A stretch of DNA of 28,499 bases from Thermoplasmata archaeon (GTDB lineage Archaea; Thermoplasmatota; Thermoplasmata; Thermoplasmatales; Thermoplasmataceae): contig JAKBQO010000004.1 of assembly GCA_021835185.1 (NCBI GenBank), forward strand, positions 1 to 28,499. Reading direction: 5' to 3'. A program made the position numbers and the translations under genes. Below, one piece after another: positions 16,621 through 25,859 of this stretch. The notes under the pieces are model-generated. The model did not search any database. It worked only from the letters and a program-made list of their open reading frames with translations, and had not been told where the DNA came from. Every line of letters starts with the position of its first letter. Position 1 is the first letter of the stretch.

Positions 16621-16693
16621 CGCCGTCAGTCGGGCTTGAACCGACGACCGCTCGGTTAACAGCCGAGTGCTCTACCAACTGAGCTATGGCGGC
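16621..16693 (-). tRNA. trnN: tRNA-Asn (GTT)
   Basis: 73 nt. The anticodon stem CTCGG/CCGAG has loop CTGTTAA. The D-arm is GCTC-AGTTGGTA-GAGC, the T-arm GTCGG-TTCAAGC-CCGAC, and discriminator G is at 16621. The acceptor stem GCCGCCA/TGACGGC has one mismatch, C5 opposite A68 (16625 side). It is upstream of tRNA-Met on the same strand. Confidence 0.92.
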
Positions 16694-16815
16694 TTACTAC
16701 GGTTATTGCATTTTTGCTTTTAATATTTTGCTTTCAAATATTGAGGCAGTAACAATAAGTGTATATGACGGAATACAAAATCGGATAAATATTTTATCAT
16801 TTTAAAAGCAATATT

Positions 16816-17208
16816 TCACTGTATTATTTCTATATCATCCTTTATTTCATTTTCGCCGATACTGAATATTTCCAGCCTGATTGTGTATTTTTCAGGAATA
16901 AGGGAATGGGCATCAAGGGTTTTATAAGCATTTCTTGAGAAGAATATTCCGTCATTGGGGCCACAACCTCCCGGGTTTAGATATAGCCTGACAGGAGTGC
17001 CTTCCAGATCTGCCAGGTCATCGGTGTTAAGGTACTTTTCCTTGCCAGTGACCTTCAGTATGCGCCCTTCCATATCGATTTCATTTGCAATTCCCAATTT
17101 CGAAGAAAATTTTAGTGATCTGGCCGGAATATACCAGTTGGACGAATCTGGATTTATCGGTTTTACCAGCTTTTCAGTTTTTAATGTGGATTCTATAATT
17201 GCAGCCAT
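16816..17208 (-). CDS. Orphan protein, 130 aa
   Basis: I do not recognise this protein. It is soluble, mostly beta-rich by appearance, with one striking stretch RLYLNPGGCGPNDGIFFS (about residues 74-91) containing a single Cys in a Gly/Pro/Asn-rich loop. There is no membrane segment. A TATA-like GTATTATAAACC on the minus strand about 26 nt before its ATG, within the end of the upstream XPD gene, suggests its own leaderless promoter. It is 30 nt after the XPD stop. A role linked to XPD is possible from position alone. Confidence 0.65.
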   Translation of the reverse strand: MAAIIESTLKTEKLVKPINPDSSNWYIPARSLKFSSKLGIANEIDMEGRILKVTGKEKYLNTDDLADLEGTPVRLYLNPGGCGPNDGIFFSRNAYKTLDAHSLIPEKYTIRLEIFSIGENEIKDDIEIIQ

Positions 17209-17238
17209 GGGGTTAAATATGAATATGGTTTATAATAC

Positions 17239-19104
17239 TTATTTTGTGTTAGGAAGCAAATTGGATTGCCAGAAAGGTTCATCAAACCTGTCATCACATA
17301 GCCATATGCTGGAAGTATCCTCTGGAGACCTTGTAGACCTGCCTGCTGCCTGTTTTACTTTGATAAGCGCAAACTCATAATAGAGCAGGTTGTATGCATT
17401 TCTTTTCAGCACTTTTTCAAGATATTTTATTTTATCCTTTCTGTAATCATCAAGTGGTATCAGTGGTAGCCCTGCAATGATTACATCACTGATCAGGCTT
17501 TTTCCCCGGTTAACCAGCTGTATGCCCTCAAGAAGTTTACCACCGTGTACAGAAAAAATAATTATTTTTCTCTCCTTCGCTTTCTTTTCTATATAGGAAT
17601 AAGAAATTTTCTTGTTTTCGAATACACAGTTTGCCCTCATACTTTCTGGCAGGTAATTGCCTATGCCTGGTGTTTTTGTATAGGTGTCGCCAAAAAGTAT
17701 GCGATATGAGGGGACAGCAACAAGTACACTTTTATCCGATTTTGAGTAAACATCAATGGCAAACTGCATATATTTTCTGAGCATTTCAGCCCAATCATCC
17801 AGGTTTTCGCGGTAACGTCCCAGAGTTGTATAACCGTTAACTATATGGTATTGCTTTAGCCCGCCGGCGTTTTTGAATATGCTGTCAACTTTCAGGTACA
17901 GGACATTTTCCATATTCCATACCTTTGAGATATGGTCTACAGATGGCATTGTCCCGGACATAAAAATAACAGAGTTATCCCGTAAAAATGAAAGATAGCC
18001 GGATGTATCATAATACATCAATTTAAGTTTTAAATCTTTTTTTTCCGGATTATTGATAGTGGAGTACACTGAACCATTTTCCATCCTCTGGTAATCATAG
18101 AGAAAATTGTAAACGTTTTCCAGGTAATTCCTGCTTCTCTTATTCAATGGCCTGTTTTCGTTTTTTTCTTCAAATTCATCACTGAATGTCCTGAGTGATT
18201 CAAGGTTTGCAATCCTTGATGCAAAATCATTAGAAAATTTGAATAGCTTGAGACTATCGGTTCCCCTTGTTGAGCTCATGTTGGACAGAAGATTTTCAAG
18301 CATCAAATTTGCTTCAATCCTATCATATGAATTATAAGTTTCAATTGGAAAATCCTTTACAAGCATATCAATTGCCTTCTCTACTGTTTTTATCTGCAGC
18401 GTCCGGCCAAAATTTTCTATTACAGAATCCAGGTTATGTGCTTCATCAAAAACTATATAGCATTCATTAAGGTCAATCATCTCTTCCCCTTCGGTGCCAT
18501 GAAAAACATTGAACCGTATTGATGGATTTAACAGATAGTTATATGTCATGGCTATTATCTGTGCATCCGCCATATTGGACCGCACAGAATAATATGGGCA
18601 ATAGGATTTCACATTTTCTTTCTTGATTGTAACAAGATTTCCCTTTGTATCCCTTCCTAGGGCCTTTGATTCCACATCCTGCCTGATAAGTTCCGTAGAA
18701 TCAGCCTCTATGTCTTCCAGAAAACTCTCCGGGCTCCTTATATTTTTCAGATCAAGCTTTATGGTTTTATCCTTCAAGGGGCACCCTTTGCATACATTTT
18801 TCTGCCCATCATCTTCTGAGTCATACCACCTCTCTTTAAGCGGGCATAATTTGCTTTTTCCATATAAATATAAGGCGGGTATGTTGAAATATTTCTGGTT
18901 ATCCTCATAAAGCCTCGTGAATTCATTATGTGTTCTGGTAAGGTAAATTAATTTCTTCCCTGTAATAAAAGCCAGATATAGTATGAAACTTGTTTTTCCA
19001 GAACCGGTAGGTGCCTCTATGGCAATTTTGTTTTTCTCCTCAAGGTTTTTTGATACGGTGCTTATCAGGGCATCCTGCCATTCCCTGGGGGTAAATTTTT
19101 CCAT
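17239..19104 (-). CDS. xpd: XPD/Rad3-family FeS DNA helicase
   Basis: A 621-residue superfamily 2, 5'-to-3' DNA helicase, the length of archaeal XPD. The Walker A motif APTGSGKT is at 31-38 and the DEAH box at 220-223. Between them the four 4Fe-4S ligands C87, C105, C108 and C169 form the FeS domain (KSKLCP, NVCKGCP, SYCPYY). Motifs of the second RecA domain include VIFMSGT, the SVHGGKLLEGIQL region and QAAGRSTRSPED (motif VI arginine finger). Archaeal XPD is implicated in DNA repair or unwinding, although archaeal nucleotide-excision repair is poorly defined. The gene stands alone on this strand. Confidence 0.93.
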   Translation of the reverse strand: MEKFTPREWQDALISTVSKNLEEKNKIAIEAPTGSGKTSFILYLAFITGKKLIYLTRTHNEFTRLYEDNQKYFNIPALYLYGKSKLCPLKERWYDSEDDGQKNVCKGCPLKDKTIKLDLKNIRSPESFLEDIEADSTELIRQDVESKALGRDTKGNLVTIKKENVKSYCPYYSVRSNMADAQIIAMTYNYLLNPSIRFNVFHGTEGEEMIDLNECYIVFDEAHNLDSVIENFGRTLQIKTVEKAIDMLVKDFPIETYNSYDRIEANLMLENLLSNMSSTRGTDSLKLFKFSNDFASRIANLESLRTFSDEFEEKNENRPLNKRSRNYLENVYNFLYDYQRMENGSVYSTINNPEKKDLKLKLMYYDTSGYLSFLRDNSVIFMSGTMPSVDHISKVWNMENVLYLKVDSIFKNAGGLKQYHIVNGYTTLGRYRENLDDWAEMLRKYMQFAIDVYSKSDKSVLVAVPSYRILFGDTYTKTPGIGNYLPESMRANCVFENKKISYSYIEKKAKERKIIIFSVHGGKLLEGIQLVNRGKSLISDVIIAGLPLIPLDDYRKDKIKYLEKVLKRNAYNLLYYEFALIKVKQAAGRSTRSPEDTSSIWLCDDRFDEPFWQSNLLPNTK

Positions 19105-19250
19105 GTTATTATATTGTTAATTTGTATAATTATGTATTGATTCTTGATCATGTTTACAGCTAAAATATCTAGCTGAAATGTGCGTACGTATTGTGTTGCA
19201 AAATAAGCCCGGATTATTTAAATAGGAAAATAAATATATAGTTTTTTTGA

Positions 19251-20555
19251 TTAGGTGGCTCAAGTGATTTAACGGACAATAGATGGTTTATAGGTTATGT
19301 ATTTTCCAATCTTGCTGCGGGCTTAACAACACCCCTTATTCCGCTGTTTATTGTATTTTACCTTAAAAGCAATGTTGAATTTGTAGGGCTGGTCTCTGCA
19401 ATTTCTTCCCTTGCATCCGTACCGGCCCTTATTGTGTGGGGAAATCTTTCAGATAAGATAAAAAGGAGGAAAATATTTATTATAATAGGCTTCGTCGGGT
19501 CGTTTTTATCACTTTTGCTGGTGCTGGTTGTCCATACAGTATCTACCTATATGTCAATGCTGATACTTTTCCAGATAGTTGCTATGGCCAGTGTACCTGT
19601 TTCCACACTATTAATACTAGAAAATTCGGACAAGTCATCATGGTCTAATGTTATGGGCAAATTTAACAGTTACAGCGCAATAGGGACTGTACTCGGATTG
19701 GGAATCGGCGTTTTAATACTCACGTTTTTTAGCGGCATGGGGCGCGAACTAATTCCCTATCTTTACATTGTTGCAGCATGGTTTTACCTTATTGCAGGGA
19801 TAATTTCAATACTGGTGCTAAAAGAGCCAAAAACTGAAATAAGCAGGGGCAAAATAGGATATCTGTATGCCTTGCATGCTATTGAGAGGGTAAGATATTT
19901 TCCTACCCATCTGGTACATATACCGGGCAAGGAGAACAAAATTAAGATACCTGACTATTTAAAACTGTATTTAATAACGACACTGATATTAATGATGGGC
20001 TTTCAACTGTTTTTCATACCCTATCCAGTATTTGTTATTGACAGGATGAATGCCAGTGAGAATGACATATACATTATGTACCTGCTTAACAGCTTATTCT
20101 CAGCAGCAACATTTATACCTGCAGGCAGATATATAAATTATATAGGCTCAAACAGGATGCTCTCTATTTCCACATCAATAAGGGTGGTATTATTCCTGGT
20201 AATGGGCGTAGTATCATTCTTTGTTTTCGACACAGTTGGATACCTCCTGCTTTTCATTGTAATGTATGGAGTATTCGGAGCAATATGGAGCTTTATAGGA
20301 ATAAGCGAGATTACAAGCATTTCAAATATGGCTACTACACTGATACGCGGGAAAGTTATCGGTTATTATAATTCGCTAAATGGTGTAGGGCAGATAATAG
20401 GGGCAGGATTATCCGGATTTATAGCATATGATATAGGTTATTCATTTGATTTTATACTTTCTGCAATCATAGTTTTATCCGGTCTATTAATAATATTCTA
20501 CTCAAAACCCCCTGATATCCAGTATTCCAAAAAAATAATCAAATCTCATTCCTGA
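19251..20555 (+). CDS. MFS transporter with no canonical start codon in frame
   Basis: The frame is open from 19251 to 20555 (434 codons) and encodes about 12 membrane helices. MFS motif A, GNLSDKIKRR, lies just after residue 61. The first in-frame GTG (19434) is immediately before that motif and would remove helices 1-2, yet the upstream codons plainly encode them (FIGYVFSNLAAGLTTPLIPLF). No in-frame ATG, GTG or TTG exists from 19251 to 19433. A Shine-Dalgarno-like AGGTGG (19253-19258) sits 5 nt before GTG 19264, but that GTG is one frame off and meets TAA two codons later. A one-base loss just after the start codon, or an unusual start, is likely. The substrate is unknown. Confidence 0.75.
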   Translation, partial: LGGSSDLTDNRWFIGYVFSNLAAGLTTPLIPLFIVFYLKSNVEFVGLVSAISSLASVPALIVWGNLSDKIKRRKIFIIIGFVGSFLSLLLVLVVHTVSTYMSMLILFQIVAMASVPVSTLLILENSDKSSWSNVMGKFNSYSAIGTVLGLGIGVLILTFFSGMGRELIPYLYIVAAWFYLIAGIISILVLKEPKTEISRGKIGYLYALHAIERVRYFPTHLVHIPGKENKIKIPDYLKLYLITTLILMMGFQLFFIPYPVFVIDRMNASENDIYIMYLLNSLFSAATFIPAGRYINYIGSNRMLSISTSIRVVLFLVMGVVSFFVFDTVGYLLLFIVMYGVFGAIWSFIGISEITSISNMATTLIRGKVIGYYNSLNGVGQIIGAGLSGFIAYDIGYSFDFILSAIIVLSGLLIIFYSKPPDIQYSKKIIKSHS

Positions 20556-21208
20556 ATACGTTTTACAAAGAGATGGAAGAGGTTCCTGAACCCATCACGC
20601 CAGGTATTCAACTTGGGTTTGCTTATCCTTATCCCGTATTTTATCGGTATCTCTATTAATTTTCCAAGCCGTACTGCATCTATTTTAATATCCTCTGAAA
20701 AAGACATCCCATTGCTGAGATTTTTCATTTTATCGTAGAAATCCCTGTAAAAAATCCACATGCCACTCTGGGAATCGTTCAAGTTAATTTTGAAAAGCAA
20801 CCTCATTGTAAAGTTCAAAACACTATTTCCAATATAATGCAGGGAGGTATAGTTATGCTGTGTTCTCAATGTCATCCGGTCACATGATATAAAATTGACC
20901 TCATCCATGCGGATAATATCCAGAAGAGGCCTGACAATATCTGTAGGGTAGGTGTTGTCCCCATCCATGCACACAATAATATCCCCTTTGGCATGCTGTA
21001 ATCCGGTCTTATATGCCATGCCGTAACCGCTTCGGCTTTCGTTTATTACAGTAGCGCCCCTGCCTGTTGCTATTTCCTTTGTCCTATCAGTGGAATTTGT
21101 GTCAACCACGATGATTTCTATCCCCTCTACTGAATTCAGGAGCCCGTCTATTACTAAGCCAATAGTTCCTTCTTCATTGATAGTGGGGATAATTGCAGTT
21201 ACATTCAT
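20546..21208 (-). CDS. Family 2 glycosyltransferase (dolichol-phosphate-sugar synthase-like)
   Basis: A 220-residue GT-A enzyme from the ATG at 21208 (MNVTAIIPTINEEGTIG). IEIIVVDTNSTDRTKEIA and the DxD-like DGDNTYP bind the nucleotide-sugar. GYGMAYKTGLQHAKGDIIVCMDGD and SQSGMWIFYRDF are typical of DPM1/polyprenyl-phosphate transferases. It likely moves a sugar to a lipid phosphate or glycan at the membrane's inner face. There is no C-terminal membrane segment. Seven more codons upstream are open (21229), but the TATA-like element near 21240 favours 21208. It overlaps the convergent MFS gene by 10 nt. Confidence 0.85.
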   Translation of the reverse strand: MNVTAIIPTINEEGTIGLVIDGLLNSVEGIEIIVVDTNSTDRTKEIATGRGATVINESRSGYGMAYKTGLQHAKGDIIVCMDGDNTYPTDIVRPLLDIIRMDEVNFISCDRMTLRTQHNYTSLHYIGNSVLNFTMRLLFKINLNDSQSGMWIFYRDFYDKMKNLSNGMSFSEDIKIDAVRLGKLIEIPIKYGIRISKPKLNTWRDGFRNLFHLFVKRIQE

Positions 21209-21241
21209 CTCTACAGAATAACATAACACATTTATTATATT

Positions 21242-21859
21242 TTAGTATGTTAATTTTTTATTTAACATACTTTTATAGGTTTTCCACTGGTGCCTTACTA
21301 TACTATCAATATTTATTCCATTTTTCAATGCATTTTTAACAAAATTTATTGTTCTCGGGTCAGAAGGGTAACCGGAGCCAAAATCCCCATAGTCCTTATG
21401 GAGCTTATCGATTTCACGGTCCCTTATTACCTTTGCAATTATAGATGCTGCAGAAACACAGGGATATATTTCATCTGCCTTATGCCTGCATACAATTTGC
21501 CTTTTTGTATTTTCCATGAGAAGAGACTGCAGCCTCAACTCGTTAACGTCGAAACTATCAACATATACAGTACTGCTTGCAGGAGCCCAGGATGCCAGTT
21601 TTGAGGCATAGGTTTCCTCTAGCACGTTCAGTTTTTGATGTTCCACATATCTGTCGATTTCGGAAGGGCTTATAATTACAAAATTATATTTGTACGATTG
21701 CAAGCGGGCAAACAGGCTTTCACGCCTGCCTGGTGACAATTTCTTTGAATCGGCCACACCAATGCTTTCAAGTGATTCCCTATCTCCGCATAAAATAGCC
21801 ATTACCATAGGGCCTATAAGAGGCCCCCTGCCAGCTTCATCTATCCCGCATTCGTCCAT
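21242..21859 (-). CDS. rnhB: Ribonuclease HII
   Basis: A 205-residue RNase HII, which cuts RNA in RNA-DNA hybrids and starts removal of misincorporated ribonucleotides. The active-site acids D7 and E8 (CGIDEAGRGPLIGPMV), D101 (VYVDSFD) and D129 (RHKADEIYPCVSAASI) are present. SGYPSDPRT and the C-terminal RHQWKTYK are family-typical. The length is normal. A glycosyltransferase follows on the same strand after a 33-nt gap and probably has its own promoter. Confidence 0.94.
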   Translation of the reverse strand: MDECGIDEAGRGPLIGPMVMAILCGDRESLESIGVADSKKLSPGRRESLFARLQSYKYNFVIISPSEIDRYVEHQKLNVLEETYASKLASWAPASSTVYVDSFDVNELRLQSLLMENTKRQIVCRHKADEIYPCVSAASIIAKVIRDREIDKLHKDYGDFGSGYPSDPRTINFVKNALKNGINIDSIVRHQWKTYKSMLNKKLTY

Positions 21860-21914
21860 TCATGCAGAATGCCCGGTTCAATAAAAATATATTTATAATA
21901 TTTATATAGTAAGA

Positions 21915-22448
21915 ATGGCAGATTACACAATAAAGTCCGGAAATATAGTTATTACAACAAAATTTCCCCGTGAACACATAAATGAATTTGTATCCTGTGC
22001 TAATGACAGTAGCCTTGGGTTGAATCTCATGTCACATGGATTTCATTATCCCTACACAGAAGAAGATGCTATGGAGTTTATTGATAAGAACAGGGAAGTC
22101 GAAGGTGAATCATTTGCCATTGATTTTTATATTATTTATGAAAATAACGTTGCAGGGGTAATTGGTTTGTCCGACATTGATTATGATAATTCCCGATCGC
22201 ATGTAGGGTACTGGATTGGCAAAGATTACAGGGGAAAGGGAATTGCAACAGAGGCGCTGAAGGCGGTAATCTACTTTGCCGCCAGGACTTTAAGGTTGCA
22301 CAGCCTTTATACCAGTGCCCTTATAGATAATATAGGTTCAATAATAGTCCTGACGAGAAACGGATTTTCAATAGATGGAATTTCAAAGGATTGCTTCATG
22401 TATGATAACAGATTTTATTCAGCGTTTATGTTTTCACAGCTCCTTTAA
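21915..22448 (+). CDS. GNAT-family N-acetyltransferase (RimJ/RimL-like)
   Basis: A 177-residue acetyltransferase. HVGYWIGKDYRGKGIATEALKAVIYFA (about 97-123) holds the acetyl-CoA-binding loop RGKGIA at 106-111. The later stretch LYTSALIDNIGSIIVLTRNGF matches the RimJ/RimL pattern. It probably acetylates a protein N-terminus or a small amine; the substrate is unknown. It is divergent from rnhB, with an AT-rich promoter (TTTATAATATTTATATAG) before the ATG. Confidence 0.83.
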   Translation: MADYTIKSGNIVITTKFPREHINEFVSCANDSSLGLNLMSHGFHYPYTEEDAMEFIDKNREVEGESFAIDFYIIYENNVAGVIGLSDIDYDNSRSHVGYWIGKDYRGKGIATEALKAVIYFAARTLRLHSLYTSALIDNIGSIIVLTRNGFSIDGISKDCFMYDNRFYSAFMFSQLL

Positions 22449-22567
22449 TATCTGTGTTTTGCATGATATGTACAGATAAATTTCAAAAGCATTTTGGCAG
22501 CTTCATTTATATAGAAAATCACATTCATGGTAATATTTATTAACAATAATTCTATAAGTCTGTTCAT

Positions 22568-24244
22568 ATGACGAAATACGTTTTAATTTCGGACTCTACC
22601 TTGAGTTATGACTATAGAAATTTCCCGTTGCTGGATTTTTTGCCATGCGCCCCGGGAGACAAGGTACCCGGAAGAGTCTATAGATTTTTAAGAGGGCCTG
22701 CGCCGGAGGCATTGCCTAACGGTGAGGCAAAGTACGCACCATATGCCATAAGGAAAATTGAAGCAGGATTATTAAGAGACAATCCAAAGAAAGATGTAGC
22801 AGTTGCACACATGGACTATCTTTCAAACTTTATCACTGATGACACTGAAATAATAGGAGTTTCTACCATGGACCCACTTGGAATAGGTCCGACAACAATG
22901 TCATACGCGGCCCTTTTCGGCGGCGATCTGGATTCCTGGGTAAGACGGGAATGGGATATACTCATAGAAAGGATAAACCAGGTTAGAAAGGGCAAAAAAG
23001 CAAAGCTCGTTATCGGTGGGCCGGGAGTATGGGAGTTCACTGTCCTCAGAGATGAAATAGACAAGTACCATTTTGACTATGTTGTATCCGGAGAAATGGA
23101 TGATATTATTTCTGACCTATTCAGAGGAATAGAGCATGATGACATAGATAAAAATATGTTCACCAGGGGATACATGACATACGATGACCATTTCAGAAGG
23201 GTTGTAAAAAATGATGAATTATTCGTTGGAAGGGGAACCGGAATAAGGGCATACCCTGCACTTGAGGACATACCTGAAATTGTTAACCCTGCGTCAAAGG
23301 GAATGGTTGAAGTTATGCGTGGCTGCGGTGTAGGCTGCGATTTCTGTGAAGTTACATTGCGCCCATTAAGGTATTATTCACTGGATAGAATAAAAAAGGA
23401 AATAGAGGTTAATGTAAAGGGTGGAAACGACCATGCATGGCTCCATTCCGATGAAATATTTGAATATAAACATGAAAAAATGTTCACACCAAATCAGGAT
23501 GAAATGGTAAATCTTATGAAAACCGTTATGTCTATAAAGGGTGTAACCGGTTCAAACCCAACACATGGGAGAATATCCATACCTGCAGCTTTCCCTGAAT
23601 TGATACAGAAGCTCAGTACCATATTAAAGGCAGGGCCTGACAACTGGATCGGCATACAGACAGGAGTAGAAACTGGCAGTGACTCACTTGCAATGAAGCA
23701 TATGCCCAATAAGACAATGCCATTGAGGATAGGCGCGGATGGCTCGTTCAGAGATATAGTATGGCAGGGCGTATACAATGAAACAAAGTATTACTGGAGG
23801 TCCGCATTTACAATACAGGTAGGGCAGCAGGAAGAGACAGATGAAGACAACTGGGATTCCATAGCCATGATTAACCAGCTAAGCCATTCATATGTTGATG
23901 GCAGGCCATTTGAATTTACAGTCACGCCTCTGGTAAATGTGCCACTTGGAAGAATAAAATCCAGAAGCCTTAATTCCATGCTTAATCCTGTGCAGATGGG
24001 TGTTTATTATGCATCATACAGGCATCTAGCCAAGATGGCAAAAAGGGATGGTTTCAGAGATGCCAATGGAAACATATTTGCAAGGGCAGGCACAGGAACC
24101 ATACTGAGCGTTGGTGGCGAAGTAATGCTTAAAGTCGTGGAAAAAATAGCAAAGAAAAAAGGTGTGGACATAGACAAAGTCAAGAAATGGGGAATTGAAA
24201 GCGAGAAAGAAATTTCATCACTTAGCACCCTTACCAGAGCTTAA
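22568..24244 (+). CDS. Radical SAM protein with N-terminal cobalamin-binding-like region
   Basis: A 558-residue protein. The radical SAM cluster motif is C253-GVG-C257-DF-C260, followed by ETLRPLRYY-type barrel sequence. The 250 residues before it include KAKLVIGGPGVWEF and DYVVSGEMDDIISDLFRG, as in B12-binding (Rossmann) domains of class B radical SAM enzymes. GIQTGVETGSDSLAMKHM is a conserved barrel segment. The substrate and reaction are unknown. It is a single gene with its own promoter. B12 dependence is inferred, and cobS at the left of the window would be consistent. Confidence 0.85.
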   Translation: MTKYVLISDSTLSYDYRNFPLLDFLPCAPGDKVPGRVYRFLRGPAPEALPNGEAKYAPYAIRKIEAGLLRDNPKKDVAVAHMDYLSNFITDDTEIIGVSTMDPLGIGPTTMSYAALFGGDLDSWVRREWDILIERINQVRKGKKAKLVIGGPGVWEFTVLRDEIDKYHFDYVVSGEMDDIISDLFRGIEHDDIDKNMFTRGYMTYDDHFRRVVKNDELFVGRGTGIRAYPALEDIPEIVNPASKGMVEVMRGCGVGCDFCEVTLRPLRYYSLDRIKKEIEVNVKGGNDHAWLHSDEIFEYKHEKMFTPNQDEMVNLMKTVMSIKGVTGSNPTHGRISIPAAFPELIQKLSTILKAGPDNWIGIQTGVETGSDSLAMKHMPNKTMPLRIGADGSFRDIVWQGVYNETKYYWRSAFTIQVGQQEETDEDNWDSIAMINQLSHSYVDGRPFEFTVTPLVNVPLGRIKSRSLNSMLNPVQMGVYYASYRHLAKMAKRDGFRDANGNIFARAGTGTILSVGGEVMLKVVEKIAKKKGVDIDKVKKWGIESEKEISSLSTLTRA

Positions 24245-24282
24245 ACCTTTAAAGTATTTATACCAATTTTTTATACCTTTCC

Positions 24283-24963
24283 ATGGTTAATTATAATTTT
24301 TTAAAAAGGATTTTAGTAGTAGGAGAAAAGAACCTGCTATCACGGCTTTCACAATACCCGTTAATGGGAATTGAATCCTCTTCAAATCTCATATTCATGC
24401 TTAAAAATGCCCCTTCCGACATTGAAAAATATAATGAAATAGTACGGCAAATAGAAAAAAAAGGGGATGAAATGGATATAAATTTCAGGCACGAAGTAAC
24501 AAGCGGTGCCATAAGTTCCAGCCTCATGGGCAATCTTCTGGATTTAATTGAGAAATGTGATGACATACTGGACAAATGTTACTTTACAAGCAGGGAAATT
24601 AACAGATTCAATATTAATTATAGTATGACGCCTGATGAAGTCGTTATAAAAGAATATGCATATGGCAGTTTCATTAAAATTCTTGAAGCAAACAAAGAAT
24701 CACTGGAATTTGTACATAGCATACTTAATGAAAATGACCTGTCAAATATGAGGGGGGACAGAAAAAGCATAGAAGCCATAGAAGAACAGGTAGACGAAAT
24801 AAAAGACAACATAATAGATTATACATATAAAAATTCCACAAAGATGTCATATATTGTATTTGAACATCTAAATACACTGGCGCACAAACTTGACGACCTC
24901 CTGGATGATTGTGAAGATATATCTGATTTAATTTTTACTATAATGCTTGCGGTGACGAGTTGA
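24283..24963 (+). CDS. DUF47/PhoU-like partner of phosphate transporter
   Basis: A 226-residue, almost all-helical, acidic protein. The DUF47 family is PhoU-like and bundles helices. Here EIEKKGDEMDINFRHEVTSG and ALKLDDLLDDCEDISDLI-type segments hold acidic pairs that bind metals in PhoU-like proteins. A TATA-like stretch (AAAGTATTTATA) is about 25 nt before the ATG. The stop overlaps the TTG start of the PiT gene by 4 nt (TTGA). It is probably a regulator or assembly partner for the transporter. Confidence 0.85.
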   Translation: MVNYNFLKRILVVGEKNLLSRLSQYPLMGIESSSNLIFMLKNAPSDIEKYNEIVRQIEKKGDEMDINFRHEVTSGAISSSLMGNLLDLIEKCDDILDKCYFTSREINRFNINYSMTPDEVVIKEYAYGSFIKILEANKESLEFVHSILNENDLSNMRGDRKSIEAIEEQVDEIKDNIIDYTYKNSTKMSYIVFEHLNTLAHKLDDLLDDCEDISDLIFTIMLAVTS

Positions 24964-25859
24964 TTTTATTTATATTTTCACTTATCCTTACGTTCATGCT
25001 AACCCTTCTTGTATCTGGAAACAACCTTTCCGCTGCAGTGGGAACCCTTGTAGGGTCACGTATTGTTGGTAGGTACGGCGGTGTAATAATTGGAGCAGGA
25101 GGATTTTTTCTTGGGCTTGTGCTTGAAGGCAGATTTCTCCATGGAGCCGCACTCTCGCTGATTCCACACTCATATTTTTATATAACATATGCCTTCCTGG
25201 TTTCATTCCTGATATTTCTGTTTGCAAATATAGGAAGGGCACCGCTGTCGCTTACAATGGCACTGGCCGGTACAGCACTGGGCATAGATGTGCGCATAGG
25301 GCGTTTAATAGACTATAAATTTGTAATTCTTATGGTGGCGTTCTGGGTTATTGCACCGGTCATATCCATAGTGGTTTCATATTTTGCCGAGAAGGGAATT
25401 TTTCGCAGGAATTTTAAAAATGTATGGAACGTCGCCAGGTGGCTGAAATTCCTTATAGTAATATCATCATTCCTCACTGCTTTCACCCTTGGCGCAAATA
25501 CACTGGGGTTTATAGCCAATGTGGAAGGCTTTAATTTTCTTACAATAACAGTAATGACGGTTGCAATATTTTCCGGAGCCTTTTTCCTTAGCAGTGGCGT
25601 AATTAAAAGGGTTGGTGAGGAAATGTATTCAATGCGGTATTCCAATGCGCTTGTGTCCCTTGTGGTATCCTCTCTGCTGGTTGAAATTGCAACGTTTTTT
25701 GCAGTGCCACTTTCAAATACCCAGACACTCACATCAAGTGTTTTTGGGGTGGGCATATCGTATAAATACAAAGCAATTTACATGCGCCCATTCCTTATAA
25801 TAATTTTAACATGGATTCTATCGCCCAGCATAGGGTTTATACTGGGGTATCTGGTTTGA
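24960..25859 (+). CDS. pit: PiT-family inorganic phosphate transporter
   Basis: A 299-residue protein with about eight to nine hydrophobic helices. The two inverted PiT signatures are seen: SGNNLSAAVGTLVGSRI at about 19-35 and LSNTQTLTSSVFGVG near residue 255. Such proteins import phosphate with protons or sodium; the pairing with DUF47 fits. The start is TTG at 24960, overlapping the previous stop by 4 nt. The length is short for PiT (often about 330-500), as in other archaeal forms. Confidence 0.88.
   Translation: MILFIFSLILTFMLTLLVSGNNLSAAVGTLVGSRIVGRYGGVIIGAGGFFLGLVLEGRFLHGAALSLIPHSYFYITYAFLVSFLIFLFANIGRAPLSLTMALAGTALGIDVRIGRLIDYKFVILMVAFWVIAPVISIVVSYFAEKGIFRRNFKNVWNVARWLKFLIVISSFLTAFTLGANTLGFIANVEGFNFLTITVMTVAIFSGAFFLSSGVIKRVGEEMYSMRYSNALVSLVVSSLLVEIATFFAVPLSNTQTLTSSVFGVGISYKYKAIYMRPFLIIILTWILSPSIGFILGYLV

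Noticed and set aside
25313..25771. 152-aa minus-strand ORF
   Set aside because: Antisense to the PiT transporter; no promoter or domain, typical shadow.
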